A stretch of DNA of 63,274 nucleotides from contig CAYXVF010000024.1 of assembly GCA_964468125.1 (NCBI GenBank), forward strand, positions 1-63,274, in the 5' to 3' direction. Origin of the DNA: CAYXVF01 sp964468125 (GTDB taxonomy: Bacteria > Myxococcota > XYA12-FULL-58-9 > CAYXVF01). This document shows, piece after piece, positions 1-8,770 of this stretch (positions are counted from its first letter, which is position 1; every line of letters begins with the position of its first letter). A model generated the notes under the pieces. It saw only the letters and a list, made by a program, of their open reading frames with translations. It searched no databases and was not told the origin of the DNA. The translations under genes were made by a program, and so were the position numbers.

Positions 1-98
1 CGAAGCCGCTGAGTGACCATCTCGCGGGTCTCGGCTTCCATTTCGCCCCGCTTGAGCTCACCAATGCGGGTCTTTGCTTCCCAGGTGAAAACCGGCAT
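1..98 (-). CDS. pilC: PilC, type IV pilus inner-membrane platform protein (N-terminal fragment)
   Basis: Only the first 32 codons lie in the window and the gene runs off the left edge. The visible start reads MPVFTWEAKTRIGELKRGEM, the usual opening of PilC/GspF platform proteins (a short beta segment beginning with Met-Pro-x-Phe-x-Trp-x-x-x-Thr). It starts 14 nt after the pilT stop on the same strand, giving the order pilB-pilT-pilC. In the family this protein sits in the inner membrane and couples the PilB and PilT motors to pilin assembly. Membrane segments are outside the window. Confidence 0.85.
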   Translation of the reverse strand, partial: MPVFTWEAKTRIGELKRGEMEAETREMVTQRL

Positions 99-112
99 CG
101 CTCAACTACTCC

Positions 113-1240
113 TCAGGCTCCCGGGCGCGCACGCACCTGCGGCCGCGCTTGGGGCCCATTGGTGAGGATCTGACGCAGCTCCTCTTGGTCCGGGCTCTTG
201 AGTAGACCATCCTCGAGTGTGATCTTCCGCGTATTGATCAGCTGCGCCAAGGACTGATTGAGCGTCAGCATGCCCGACTTGCCCTGGCCCATCTGCATCT
301 GGCTGTAGAGCTGATGGATCTTGTTCTCTCGAATGAGGTTTCGAATCGCTGCGTTCGGGATCATCAGCTCTAGGGCCATCACCCGCCCACCGCCAATCTT
401 TGGCACCAGCGTCTGACACAGGATCGCTTCGAGGGTGAAGGAAAGCTGGGCGCGCACCTGCTCCTGCTGATAGGGAGGGAAGACGTCGAGAATGCGGTTG
501 ATGGTCTGAATCGCGCTGTTCGTGTGCAACGTACCGAACGCCAGGTGGCCGGTCTCGCCGATCGACAGGGCGGCTTCAATCGTCTCGAGGTCTCGCATCT
601 CGCCGATCAGGACCACGTCTGGATCCTGGCGAAGCACGTACTTCAAGGCCTTCTTGAACGAATGGGTGTCCGCGCCGATCTCGCGCTGATTGACCACACA
701 GTTCTTGTGCGGATGGAGATACTCGATGGGGTCTTCGATCGTGACGATGTGTCCGTGTTTCTCCGTGTTGATCGTGTCGATGATCGACGCGAGCGTCGTC
801 GATTTCCCTGATCCGGTGGGTCCGGTCACGAGAACCAAACCCCGCGGACGTCGAGCGATGTCTCGGACGACCTGGGGCAAACCGAGCTCTTCGAGCGTTA
901 GGATCTCATAGGGGATCTGGCGAAAGGCAGCGGCAACGGCGCCGCGTTGCAAGAAGACGTTCGCCCGAAAGCGAGCGAGGTTCTTCACGCCGAAGGACAG
1001 ATCGAGCTCGTTTTCCTCCTCGAAGATGTGCTTTTGCGAGTCGGTCAGAACCGAATAGCAGAGCTGCTTGGTGTCCACGGGCGTCATGGGCCGCGTTCGC
1101 AGTGGGACGAGGTTACCGTCGATGCGTAACTGGGGAGCCGAGCCAGTGGTGATGTGAAGGTCGCTCGCGCCCTTCTCGATCATCGTCTTGAGGAGCATGT
1201 GCAAGCTCAGCTGCTGCTCCGCGGGTGCCCCTTGCGTCAT
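113..1240 (-). CDS. pilT: PilT, type IV pilus retraction ATPase
   Basis: 375-residue hexameric ATPase that powers pilus retraction and twitching. The chosen ATG has an AAGGA ribosome site 7 nt upstream. A longer frame starts at 1264, but it would overlap pilB and lacks such a site. Visible motifs (numbered from the chosen start) are Walker A GPTGSGKST at about 140-148, an Asp box (IEDPIEY), the Walker B region VLIGEMRD near 200-207, a His box ending in TLHT near 227-230, and the AIRNLIRE segment typical of PilT. Full family length. It lies 13 nt downstream of pilB and 14 nt upstream of pilC, so the three genes are probably co-transcribed. Confidence 0.95.
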   Translation of the reverse strand: MTQGAPAEQQLSLHMLLKTMIEKGASDLHITTGSAPQLRIDGNLVPLRTRPMTPVDTKQLCYSVLTDSQKHIFEEENELDLSFGVKNLARFRANVFLQRGAVAAAFRQIPYEILTLEELGLPQVVRDIARRPRGLVLVTGPTGSGKSTTLASIIDTINTEKHGHIVTIEDPIEYLHPHKNCVVNQREIGADTHSFKKALKYVLRQDPDVVLIGEMRDLETIEAALSIGETGHLAFGTLHTNSAIQTINRILDVFPPYQQEQVRAQLSFTLEAILCQTLVPKIGGGRVMALELMIPNAAIRNLIRENKIHQLYSQMQMGQGKSGMLTLNQSLAQLINTRKITLEDGLLKSPDQEELRQILTNGPQARPQVRARPGA

Positions 1241-1253
1241 CGCGAGTCCTTCG

Positions 1254-2960
1254 TCAATCCGCACTGCTCACGCGGGTGACCTCTTCGAGGGTGGTAGTAC
1301 CTTCGATGAACTTGTTGATCGCCGACATGCGAAGCGTCTTCATGCCCAGGCGAATAGCTTCGGCCTTGAGCTCGGCGGTCGACGCGCCATTCAGAATCGA
1401 CTCTTTGAGATCGTCGCTGGCGTGGAGCACCTCGTAGCAGGCCACACGCCCCTTGTAGCCAGTCTCCGAGCAGGTCGCGCAGCCCCGCCCCTTGTAGGGG
1501 GTGAAGGTGCCAATGAGGTCCTTCGGAACTTGGATTTCCTCGAGCGCGGCGTCGGGAAGCTCAATCGGCTCCTTGCAGTCCTTACACACGCGCCGTGCCA
1601 GGCGTTGCGCTACAACTACGTTGAGCGCCGCGGTGATCAGGAACGGCTCGATGCCCATGTTGAGCATGCGAGAGATCGTAGACGGCGCGTCGTTCGTGTG
1701 GAGCGTGGAAAGGACCATGTGACCCGTGAGCGCGGCCTTGATCGCGATCTCGCCGGTCTCGAAGTCACGGATCTCGCCGACCATGATGATGTCAGGGTCT
1801 TGGCGAAGGAAGGAACGCAGGGCCGCTGCGAAGTTCAGGCCGATGTCTTCGTGCATCTGACACTGATTGATCCCCGCGAGGTTGAACTCGACCGGATCTT
1901 CGGCGGTAGAGATGTTCTCGGTGGTCTTGTTCAGCTCGGAGAGCGCCGAGTAGAGCGTGGTCGTCTTGCCGGAACCGGTAGGACCGGTCACCAAAACCAT
2001 CCCGTAGGGCTGGTGAATGCCGTGCTGAAAGATCTCGAGCTGCTCTTTCTCGAAACCGAGCTTCGTCATGTCGAGCTGGAGGTTCGACTTGTCGAGAAGT
2101 CGGAGGCACGCCTTCTCGCCGAAGAGGGTTGGCAGAACGGAGACGCGAAAATCCATCTCCTTGCCTCGACCGAGCTTGAGCTTGATGCGTCCGTCCTGTG
2201 GCAAGCGCCGCTCCGCAATGTCGAGCTGGCTCATGATCTTGATACGCGACAAGACCGCGTTCTTCAGCTTGGTCGGCGGGCGCATCATCTCGTAGAGCGC
2301 GCCGTCGATGCGGTAGCGAACTCGGAATTCCTTCTCGTAGGGCTCGACGTGAATGTCCGACGCGCCCTTCTTGATCGCGTCGACGAGGATCAGGTTCACG
2401 AGCTTCACAACCGGCGCGTCTTCCGCGCTCTTCTCGAGGTCGAGGACATTCACATCGTCCTCTTCCATTCCGAACTCGATATCGCCGTCGTCAAAGCCGG
2501 AGACGATGTCGTCGTAGGTGGCCGCGTCCTCTTCCTCTTCCTGCTTGTAGTACTGCTCGAGGGCGACGGCGATCTGCGACTCGGAGGCGACCACCACCTC
2601 GACGTTGTAGCCGGTGAGGAATTTCACGTCGTCGATCGCGTAGATGTTCGAGGGATCGGCCATCGCGATGACCAGCGAGGAACCCGCGCGATGCACCGGC
2701 AGGACCTGGTGCTTGTGAGCCACTTCCTCGCTCACCAGACGAATGATGTCCGGCTCGATCTGGAAGTCGTCGAGGTTGATCGACGGCACGTGGTACTGCT
2801 TGGAGAGAAAGTTGAGGAGATCGTTTTCTTCGATCATCCCCATCTTCACGAGCTGCGAGCCGAGGCGTCCACCTCCGCGCTTCTGCTCTTCCTGTGCCTT
2901 CTGAAGCTGCTCGATGTTGATGATGTTCTCGCGGACGAGAAGCTCTCCGAGACGGGCCAT
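1254..2960 (-). CDS. pilB: PilB, type IV pilus extension ATPase
   Basis: 568-residue GspE/PilB-family ATPase that drives pilin polymerisation at the inner membrane. Domain order is an N-terminal MshEN/T2SSE_N domain (about 1-140), an acidic linker (140-180), then the ATPase with Walker A GPTGSGKTT at 326-334, AEDPVE near 353, Walker B region GEIRD at 395-399 and His box TLHT near 419-422. A zinc tetracysteine is visible as CxxC at 459-462 and 494-497. The start MARLGELLV is the usual PilB opening. The 227 bp upstream (2961-3187) contains no recognisable gene and should hold the pil promoter, although I could not pick out a convincing sigma-54 -24/-12 pair. Confidence 0.95.
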   Translation of the reverse strand: MARLGELLVRENIINIEQLQKAQEEQKRGGGRLGSQLVKMGMIEENDLLNFLSKQYHVPSINLDDFQIEPDIIRLVSEEVAHKHQVLPVHRAGSSLVIAMADPSNIYAIDDVKFLTGYNVEVVVASESQIAVALEQYYKQEEEEDAATYDDIVSGFDDGDIEFGMEEDDVNVLDLEKSAEDAPVVKLVNLILVDAIKKGASDIHVEPYEKEFRVRYRIDGALYEMMRPPTKLKNAVLSRIKIMSQLDIAERRLPQDGRIKLKLGRGKEMDFRVSVLPTLFGEKACLRLLDKSNLQLDMTKLGFEKEQLEIFQHGIHQPYGMVLVTGPTGSGKTTTLYSALSELNKTTENISTAEDPVEFNLAGINQCQMHEDIGLNFAAALRSFLRQDPDIIMVGEIRDFETGEIAIKAALTGHMVLSTLHTNDAPSTISRMLNMGIEPFLITAALNVVVAQRLARRVCKDCKEPIELPDAALEEIQVPKDLIGTFTPYKGRGCATCSETGYKGRVACYEVLHASDDLKESILNGASTAELKAEAIRLGMKTLRMSAINKFIEGTTTLEEVTRVSSAD

Positions 2961-3187
2961 ATTTAGCGAGTCCTCCGACGGGGATCAGCGGCGCAGTGAT
3001 GAGGTTCGCGAAGCACTTCCCCGCGAAGGAAGAGTGTACCCTCAAAGGACCGATCGCGTCCAAAACATCGAGAAATTTGAGGAATTCCTACAACCGCACA
3101 CACCGGAGCAGGGTCGTTGTACGGGAGGCGCGTGGGGGAGGAAGAGCGGGGGCCTGGAACGGGTCCCCCGACGACAGTTCACCACCG

Positions 3188-3229
3188 AAAAAAGTCGTCG
3201 CCGGGGGCCCGCTCATACACCGTCGACGA
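3188..3229 (-). terminator. Rho-independent terminator after the calcium-repeat gene
   Basis: On the minus strand the stop codon at 3230-3232 is followed directly by a hairpin. TCGTCGACGG pairs with CCGGCGACGA (one mismatch) across a 15-nt loop, and then there is a run of six T (3188-3193). This is a classic intrinsic terminator separating the repeat-protein gene from pilB. Confidence 0.6.
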
Positions 3230-4624
3230 TCAAGATCGACGACGACGGCGAAGGGTTAGAAGCGCGAGGAGAAGGAGAGGGCTCGCACCGGTGGCGGTAC
3301 ATCCTCCACCCTGCGAATCACCTTCCACCTCGGCCACCACCAGCGCGGTGGCTTGGGTCACGCCGAGATCGTCACCGTCCGGGAGGGTTGCGGTGAGCTG
3401 AATGACATAGCGGCCGGGCTCGTCGGGCTGAAAGTGCAGGTTGTTTAGCTCTTCACAACGCCCTTCACTGTCGAAGGCGCCGCAGCTCGCCACGACGTTG
3501 CGCGGCGCGAGGGTCGTTCCCTCACCCTTGGCGTTGAAGAGGCTGACGTTGCTGCCGTCCGGAATCGCGTCGAAGCGCGCGGTCCACTGATGCCGTGCAC
3601 CGAGCCGATTGGTGAGAAGCATGATATCCACGCGCTCACCGGTGAGCAGGCTCGTCCCATCGACCCGCGGCAGAAGCAGGGCGACGTCAAACTGTCGCTC
3701 AGCCGAGAGACAGCGGCTGCTGTCCCCCCCGACGACGTAGCACTCCTCGAAATCGCAGGTCTCGCCGGTGCCATCCCAGTTGCCCGCGTCGCCGAGACCG
3801 TCGAGGTCGCGGTCGATCTGGCTCGGGTTGTAGACGTCGACGCAGTTGTCGAAATAGTTCACGAAGCCATCGCCGTCGAGGTCGAGGTCACAGATGTCGC
3901 CGACCCCATCGCCGTCGGCGTCGGGCTGCTTGCCCGTGCTCGGGTCCGCGGGGTTGTAGAGGCCCGGGCAGCTATCGACCGAGGTCGAGACGCCATCCCC
4001 ATCGACGTCGTCGTCGCAGCTCAGCGGGTTGTTGTCGTCGCCCGGCAGCAGGCGGCAGGCATCGAGGTCGTCGGCGATGCCGTCGCCGTCGTCGTCGAGA
4101 TCGCAGACGTCGCCCTGTCCGTTTCCGTCCGTATCGGTCTGCACCGCGTTTGGCAGGGCCCGGCAATTGTCGAGCTCGTTGAAGACTCCGTCGCCGTCGA
4201 GGTCGTTGTCACAGCCATCGCCTAGGCCATCGCCGTCGAGATCGCTCTGAACCGAATCGACCACCGTTGGGCACATGTCGCAGCCATTGCCGAAGCCATC
4301 GCCGTCGCCGTCGAGCTGTTCTTCGTTGGAGCGGAAGGGGCAGTTGTCGAACTCGTCTTCAATCCCGTCGCCGTCCGAGTCGTCCGCGAACTGGTAGGTA
4401 TCGCCCCGGTCGGTCATCGCGACGAGGATGCTTCCATCTTGGCAAACGCCCGCGACGCATTGGCAGTTGCCTTCGACACAGGTTCCGGCCCCGCCGCTCT
4501 GGTCCGGGGTGCCGCAGAAGCCATTGGTGCACTCGCCTGCTTCGGCGCTCGCCGGGGTGAAGAAGAGAGCCGCGATCAGGGCCGCCGCTCCGCCCCATGT
4601 GCCCCCTCGGATGCTTCCAATCAT
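3230..4624 (-). CDS. Thrombospondin type-3 repeat protein with MYXO-CTERM-like tail
   Basis: 464-residue predicted exported protein. It has an N-terminal signal peptide (hydrophobic AAALIAALFF followed by ASAEA), a short Cys-rich segment (30-60), then at least six aspartate-rich DxDxDG repeats with paired cysteines (about 75-290) of the thrombospondin type-3 Ca2+-binding kind, and a beta-rich domain (about 300-430). It ends with Gly-Gly-Gly-Cys, a Leu-rich helix and RRRRRS, which matches the MYXO-CTERM surface-sorting signal of myxobacteria. A GAGGAGGA ribosome site precedes the ATG by about 9 nt. The role is inferred to be a cell-surface Ca2+-binding protein. It is divergent from the sigma-54 activator, with 219 bp between them, and is terminated before pilB. 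Confidence 0.85.
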   Translation of the reverse strand: MIGSIRGGTWGGAAALIAALFFTPASAEAGECTNGFCGTPDQSGGAGTCVEGNCQCVAGVCQDGSILVAMTDRGDTYQFADDSDGDGIEDEFDNCPFRSNEEQLDGDGDGFGNGCDMCPTVVDSVQSDLDGDGLGDGCDNDLDGDGVFNELDNCRALPNAVQTDTDGNGQGDVCDLDDDGDGIADDLDACRLLPGDDNNPLSCDDDVDGDGVSTSVDSCPGLYNPADPSTGKQPDADGDGVGDICDLDLDGDGFVNYFDNCVDVYNPSQIDRDLDGLGDAGNWDGTGETCDFEECYVVGGDSSRCLSAERQFDVALLLPRVDGTSLLTGERVDIMLLTNRLGARHQWTARFDAIPDGSNVSLFNAKGEGTTLAPRNVVASCGAFDSEGRCEELNNLHFQPDEPGRYVIQLTATLPDGDDLGVTQATALVVAEVEGDSQGGGCTATGASPLLLLALLTLRRRRRS

Positions 4625-4843
4625 GGCTGTCCTCCTCGCCCTTGCTCGTGAAAGTTGATGGTGCCCGGGAGAAGAGCAATTTGAGTGCCAGGGGCTGAAA
4701 CCGCGAGAACCGCCTCAGAATCACTGTTTTGGTGCTTTCGCCGTGCAGAACTGCCCGCTGGCGGCCTTCGAAGTACCAGGTTGGTACAAATCGATCCGGA
4801 CAGTCGTTGCCGCCGTGGCGCAGATCGCGCAAGCTGCTCGAAG

Positions 4844-6571
4844 ATGAGCTTCACGGTGCAAACCCTTCCTTTCGCCCCCGATGGGGACGAACCCGAGCTG
4901 GTGCTGCGCATCATCGACGGTCTCCCGCCGGGCCAGCTCCGACTCCCATCGAAGGGCGAGGTGGTGATCGGGCGCTCGAATGAGGCGGACCTGACCCTCG
5001 AGCATCCCTCCGTGTCTCGGCGCCACGCCCGGCTCACGCTCGGGCCGAACCCCACCCTCCAGGACCTCGGGAGCGCGAACGGCACGAGGCTCCGGGACCA
5101 GCGTCTCGAGGGTACGAGTCCCATCCCCTTGCACCACAACGACGTGATCGAGCTCGGAGCGGTGCTCGTCGTGTTTCAGAGCCAGCAGCGCGTGCGGTCG
5201 CACTGGCATCCGCTCACCCGCGAGGAGCTGCGCGAGCGCGTACGCAAGGAGATCGAGATCTGCACCCGGACCTCCGCACGCTTCGCGCTCCTCCGACTCA
5301 CGCTGCCGACGGCACAGCGGGAGCTCGTCTTCGAGGAACTGCGCAACCGACTCCGAGTCTCCGATGCGGTCGGCGCCTTCGACGAGGATCATCTGGACGT
5401 GCTTCTCAGCGACAGCGGAGCTCCCCGCGCGCACGAGCTCCTGCGCCGATTGGCGGAGCGAACCCACGAGCGTCAGGACGCGGTGGAAGGCGCCGCGGTG
5501 GAGTTTCCGAGCGATGCACGGAGCGCCGAGGAGCTCTTCGATTCGCTGGTGCAGCGAACCGAGCGCAGCCTGCGTTTGCGAGACGAGAAGATCGTGGTGG
5601 AGAGTCCGGAGATGGAGCGCATTCATCACCTCCTCCGACGCATCGCTCCCAGCGCGCTGAACGTAGTGCTTCATGGCGAGACCGGCGTTGGAAAGGAAGT
5701 CCTCGTGCAACGGCTTCACACGCTCTCACCGCGAGCGAACGCCCCCTTGATGGAGCTCAACTGCGCTGCGATCCCCGAGGCATTGGTGGAGAGCGAGCTC
5801 TTTGGGCACGAGCGCGGTGCTTTCACCGGCGCGGCCAACCGAAAGCTAGGACTCCTCGAATCTGCAGACGGGGGCACCGTATTCCTCGATGAAGTGGCGG
5901 AGATGCCACTCAACGTCCAGGCCAAGCTTCTGCGCACGATTGAGACCAAGACCGTGCATCCGGTGGGTGCAAACGAGGCCCGGTCCATCGACGTTCGCTT
6001 TGTCTGCGCCACGCACCGCGACCTCGACCACGAGGTCGCCGAGGGGCGTTTTCGCGAGGACCTCTACTTTCGGCTCAATGGAATCACCGTGGACATTCCG
6101 CCCCTCAGGGAGCGCGTGGACGAAATCATTCCCTTCGCCCGCTACTTTCTGAACCGAGCCGCCGCCGCGGACCAGCGGATCCCCCCATCGATTTCCGCGG
6201 ACGCCCAACGCCTCCTTCTCGACTACGCCTGGCCCGGCAACGTGCGCGAGCTCAAGAACTACATCGAGCGTGCCTACGTGTTGTGCGCCGGCGATCGCAT
6301 CGAGCCCTCGGATCTGCCGGAGAGTCGAATGCGGCGAACCCGCGAGAAACCTACGGTCCCCGAGATTCCCGCCGCCCCGCGTCCTACGGGCCCCCCAAGC
6401 GGTGTAGACCTTCGCAGCGACGTGGAGAAACTCGAGCGACAGAGAATCCTCGACGCCCTCGACACGCACGCCGGAAATCAAACCGCTGCCGCACAGGCGC
6501 TCGGAATGCCGCGCTCCAGCTTTCTTCGGCGACTCGAGCGCTACGGGATCCGCCGGCCCCGAAAACGTTGA
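4844..6571 (+). CDS. FHA-domain sigma-54-dependent transcriptional activator
   Basis: 575-residue bacterial enhancer-binding protein. The N-terminal FHA domain (about 20-110) shows GRSNEADL at 43-50, SRRH at 58-61 and SANG at 77-80, the phosphothreonine-binding residues. A linker follows, then the AAA+ domain with Walker A GETGVGKE at 278-285, the sigma-54 contact loop GAFTGA at 325-330, Walker B FLDEVAEM and an R-finger region, and a Fis-type helix-turn-helix at the C-terminus (about 525-570). Family knowledge: FHA activators respond to Ser/Thr phosphorylation and remodel sigma-54 RNA polymerase. The next gene, 59 bp downstream, is a Ser/Thr kinase, a likely partner, and rpoN is also in this window. 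A frame extends upstream to 4685, but the FHA domain begins after this ATG, so I start here. Confidence 0.9.
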   Translation: MSFTVQTLPFAPDGDEPELVLRIIDGLPPGQLRLPSKGEVVIGRSNEADLTLEHPSVSRRHARLTLGPNPTLQDLGSANGTRLRDQRLEGTSPIPLHHNDVIELGAVLVVFQSQQRVRSHWHPLTREELRERVRKEIEICTRTSARFALLRLTLPTAQRELVFEELRNRLRVSDAVGAFDEDHLDVLLSDSGAPRAHELLRRLAERTHERQDAVEGAAVEFPSDARSAEELFDSLVQRTERSLRLRDEKIVVESPEMERIHHLLRRIAPSALNVVLHGETGVGKEVLVQRLHTLSPRANAPLMELNCAAIPEALVESELFGHERGAFTGAANRKLGLLESADGGTVFLDEVAEMPLNVQAKLLRTIETKTVHPVGANEARSIDVRFVCATHRDLDHEVAEGRFREDLYFRLNGITVDIPPLRERVDEIIPFARYFLNRAAAADQRIPPSISADAQRLLLDYAWPGNVRELKNYIERAYVLCAGDRIEPSDLPESRMRRTREKPTVPEIPAAPRPTGPPSGVDLRSDVEKLERQRILDALDTHAGNQTAAAQALGMPRSSFLRRLERYGIRRPRKR

Positions 6572-6630
6572 GCGAGCACAGTCCGTCGCCCCCGTGCTAG
6601 GTTGCTCGCCAACGGTGAGCCGAGCGACGC

Positions 6631-8208
6631 ATGCCCTTTGAGTGTCCCATTCGGGTCGGGAAGTACCACCTGATCCGCCACATCAGCTCCGGAGGTATGG
6701 CGGACCTCTACGAAGGTCGTCTGATCGGGATCGAAAACTTTCATCGGCACATTGCGGTGAAGGTCGTTTGCACGCCGGACGAGCTCACGGACAGCGAAGC
6801 ACGAATGTTCCAGGCGATGTTCCTCGACGAGGCGCGGGTGAGCGGGCAACTGACCCATGCCAACATTGCTCAGGTCTACGAGCTTGGCAAAGTCAGTGGC
6901 CTTCCGTACATGGCGATGGAGCTCGTGGAGGGCCACAGCCTGTCGCAGCTGCACAAGAAGTCCGTTCAACGCAATGCCCCGCTCCCTCTCCCCTTCGTCG
7001 CCTACGTCCTTTCACAGGCGGCTCTGGGCCTCGACTATGCCCATCGTGCGACCGCGCTCGACGGAACGCCACTGAAAGTAGTTCATCGCGACGTGAGCCC
7101 GGAAAACATCCTCGTGAGCTATGAGGGAGAAATCAAGGTCATAGACTTTGGCGTCGCGCAAGCCACTCAAAGGCGCAGACAGACGCGGGAGGGAGGGCTT
7201 CGAGGAAAGCTCGCCTACATGCCGCCGGAGCAGGCGCGCGGTGAGGCGGTGGATGCTCGTGCGGACGTTTTCGGTTTGGGCGCGGTGCTCTTTGAGCTGC
7301 TCACGGGCTCACGGCTCTACAGTCAGGACGGCGCCGAGCTCTACCGCGCGGCCCGCGACGGCAGAGTTCCAGACCTCGATCGGGCGCTCGAAGGCTTCCC
7401 GGAAGAGCTCGTCCACCTGGTGAAACGCGCCCTCTGCCTCGATCCCGCCGGACGCTACGATTCGGCCGGTGACTTCAACCGCGCTCTCGAAGCGTTTACC
7501 ATCGAGGAACGAAGTCTCTTCGGGGCGGACGATGCCGCGCGCGTGGTCGCGGAGCTCTTTCCGGGTCAGCCCAACCGCCGCGGCGCTCAGGGCGAGGCGT
7601 CATCCTTGCCGCAGACCGAGCTTCAGACGGAGGTGATCAAGACCTTTGAGGCGACGTTCTACAAACGTCCGACCGTGGAAATCCCGGCCCTGCCCCCATC
7701 GAGCGTCCGTCGCACGAGCGTGCTCAACGATACCCTGCGGTCACTGAGCGAACTCAGTCGATCCTTCAGTGGCCTACGCCGGTTGCCCTGGTGGGAGAAG
7801 GATTGGCGCTTCGCGCTGCGCGCGAGCGGACTCGTGCTGGGTCTCGTGGCCATCACTTTGGCTTGGGCACGCCTCGACGACCTCGTGGCCCGCCTGCTGC
7901 GGGCCAGCCTACCTCCAATCGAGGGCTACCTGTTGATCGAAACCGACGTGAAAGCCCCGGCGCGCGTCTCGATCGATTCGGGGGCGGCGCGAACCCTGCC
8001 TCGGGACCCGCTCGCGCTCAGTTTTGGCAGCCACACCCTCGAGTTCACCGTGGTCTCGGCCGACGGTCGACGCTTTAGCACCGAGCGCCGGGTCACCTTG
8101 AAACCGAGCCACAGCAAGCGCGCCCCACTCCGCGTCGGATTTCGCGTGACCCCCACCGGCCCGACGAGCGACCAACGACCGGAGCAACAGACGAGCTCAC
8201 GTCCCTGA
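6631..8208 (+). CDS. Membrane-anchored Hanks-type Ser/Thr protein kinase
   Basis: 525 residues. The cytoplasmic kinase domain (about 10-290) has a glycine-loop variant SSGGMADLYEG, catalytic Lys44 (AVKV), HRD at 152-154 with Asn in SPEN, DFG at 172-174 and a PPEQ motif in the activation segment, so all catalytic residues are present. After a low-complexity juxtamembrane stretch there is one transmembrane helix at about 394-415 and a roughly 110-residue extracytoplasmic domain with a PEGA-like beta pattern, which probably senses an envelope signal. It directly follows the FHA/sigma-54 activator in the same orientation, suggesting a kinase-effector pair. The target is inferred, not shown. Confidence 0.92.
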   Translation: MPFECPIRVGKYHLIRHISSGGMADLYEGRLIGIENFHRHIAVKVVCTPDELTDSEARMFQAMFLDEARVSGQLTHANIAQVYELGKVSGLPYMAMELVEGHSLSQLHKKSVQRNAPLPLPFVAYVLSQAALGLDYAHRATALDGTPLKVVHRDVSPENILVSYEGEIKVIDFGVAQATQRRRQTREGGLRGKLAYMPPEQARGEAVDARADVFGLGAVLFELLTGSRLYSQDGAELYRAARDGRVPDLDRALEGFPEELVHLVKRALCLDPAGRYDSAGDFNRALEAFTIEERSLFGADDAARVVAELFPGQPNRRGAQGEASSLPQTELQTEVIKTFEATFYKRPTVEIPALPPSSVRRTSVLNDTLRSLSELSRSFSGLRRLPWWEKDWRFALRASGLVLGLVAITLAWARLDDLVARLLRASLPPIEGYLLIETDVKAPARVSIDSGAARTLPRDPLALSFGSHTLEFTVVSADGRRFSTERRVTLKPSHSKRAPLRVGFRVTPTGPTSDQRPEQQTSSRP

Positions 8209-8215
8209 AGACGTT

Positions 8216-8767
8216 TCAGCGCGGCTGCTCGGAGAACTCAGGGTCTACGTCCGTGCCGACGCGAAAGGCCGAGAATACGGACCAGAGGGTCGCGAGCAGG
8301 CCCCAACCGAGGCCGAGCACCACTCCAGCGTCGAGAATACCCCGCCACGGTTGTGGCAGGCTGCGATAGATCAGAACCAGGACGACGATCCCCGCCGTCA
8401 GAATCCAGGCGGTGAGCAACCTGCGGCGAGTCGCGTGAAAGAAGCTCATCGCGACCAGTGGGGCGAGAAGCGCCTGCACCCAGCTCGCGTTGCGGTAGAG
8501 GTACAGCACGCGGGCCGCAAAACGCGGCGAGTACTGGTTCTGAAATCCTTTGTAGCCCTCGGTGTACGCCATGAACACGAGGTTCAAGGCGAAGACCGCG
8601 TAATGCAGCGTGCCCCAGGGCTGAGCGAAACTCTCGACGGCGATGGAGCCGAGCCGCAGCAGAGCAACCGATAGGATCAGGGTGAATCCCACGACGCTCC
8701 ATCCCGCGGCGAAAGCGCCGACGAGATGAGAGTGCTCGGTCGAAGCTTCGCTCGAGGAGGGCGACAC
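8216..8767 (-). CDS. Small integral membrane protein of unknown function
   Basis: 183-residue protein with about five hydrophobic helices (around residues 20-40, 52-70, 97-113, 117-135 and 142-165) and charged ends. I do not recognise the family. It starts with GTG only 3 nt after the rho stop codon on the same strand, so it is probably translated from the rho transcript. It is convergent with the upstream kinase gene. A protein-coding call is supported by its codon use and by the membrane topology, with charged residues confined to the loops. Confidence 0.7.
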   Translation of the reverse strand: MSPSSSEASTEHSHLVGAFAAGWSVVGFTLILSVALLRLGSIAVESFAQPWGTLHYAVFALNLVFMAYTEGYKGFQNQYSPRFAARVLYLYRNASWVQALLAPLVAMSFFHATRRRLLTAWILTAGIVVLVLIYRSLPQPWRGILDAGVVLGLGWGLLATLWSVFSAFRVGTDVDPEFSEQPR

Positions 8768-8770
8768 GGT

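Noticed and set aside
1188..2966. Long plus-strand open frame opposite pilB
   Set aside because: Antisense shadow of a strongly supported gene; the translation is Arg/Leu/Val-rich without motifs, as expected from GC-rich codon bias.
3147..3170. CGGGGG...CCCCCG hairpin as a second terminator upstream of pilB
   Set aside because: Six-bp stem, 12-nt loop and no T-run on either strand; the hairpin at 3188-3229 is far better.
3800..4400. Repetitive GTCGCC-type stretches suggesting a DNA tandem repeat
   Set aside because: Explained by the DxDxDG protein repeats of the calcium-binding gene; spacing and codons follow the reading frame.
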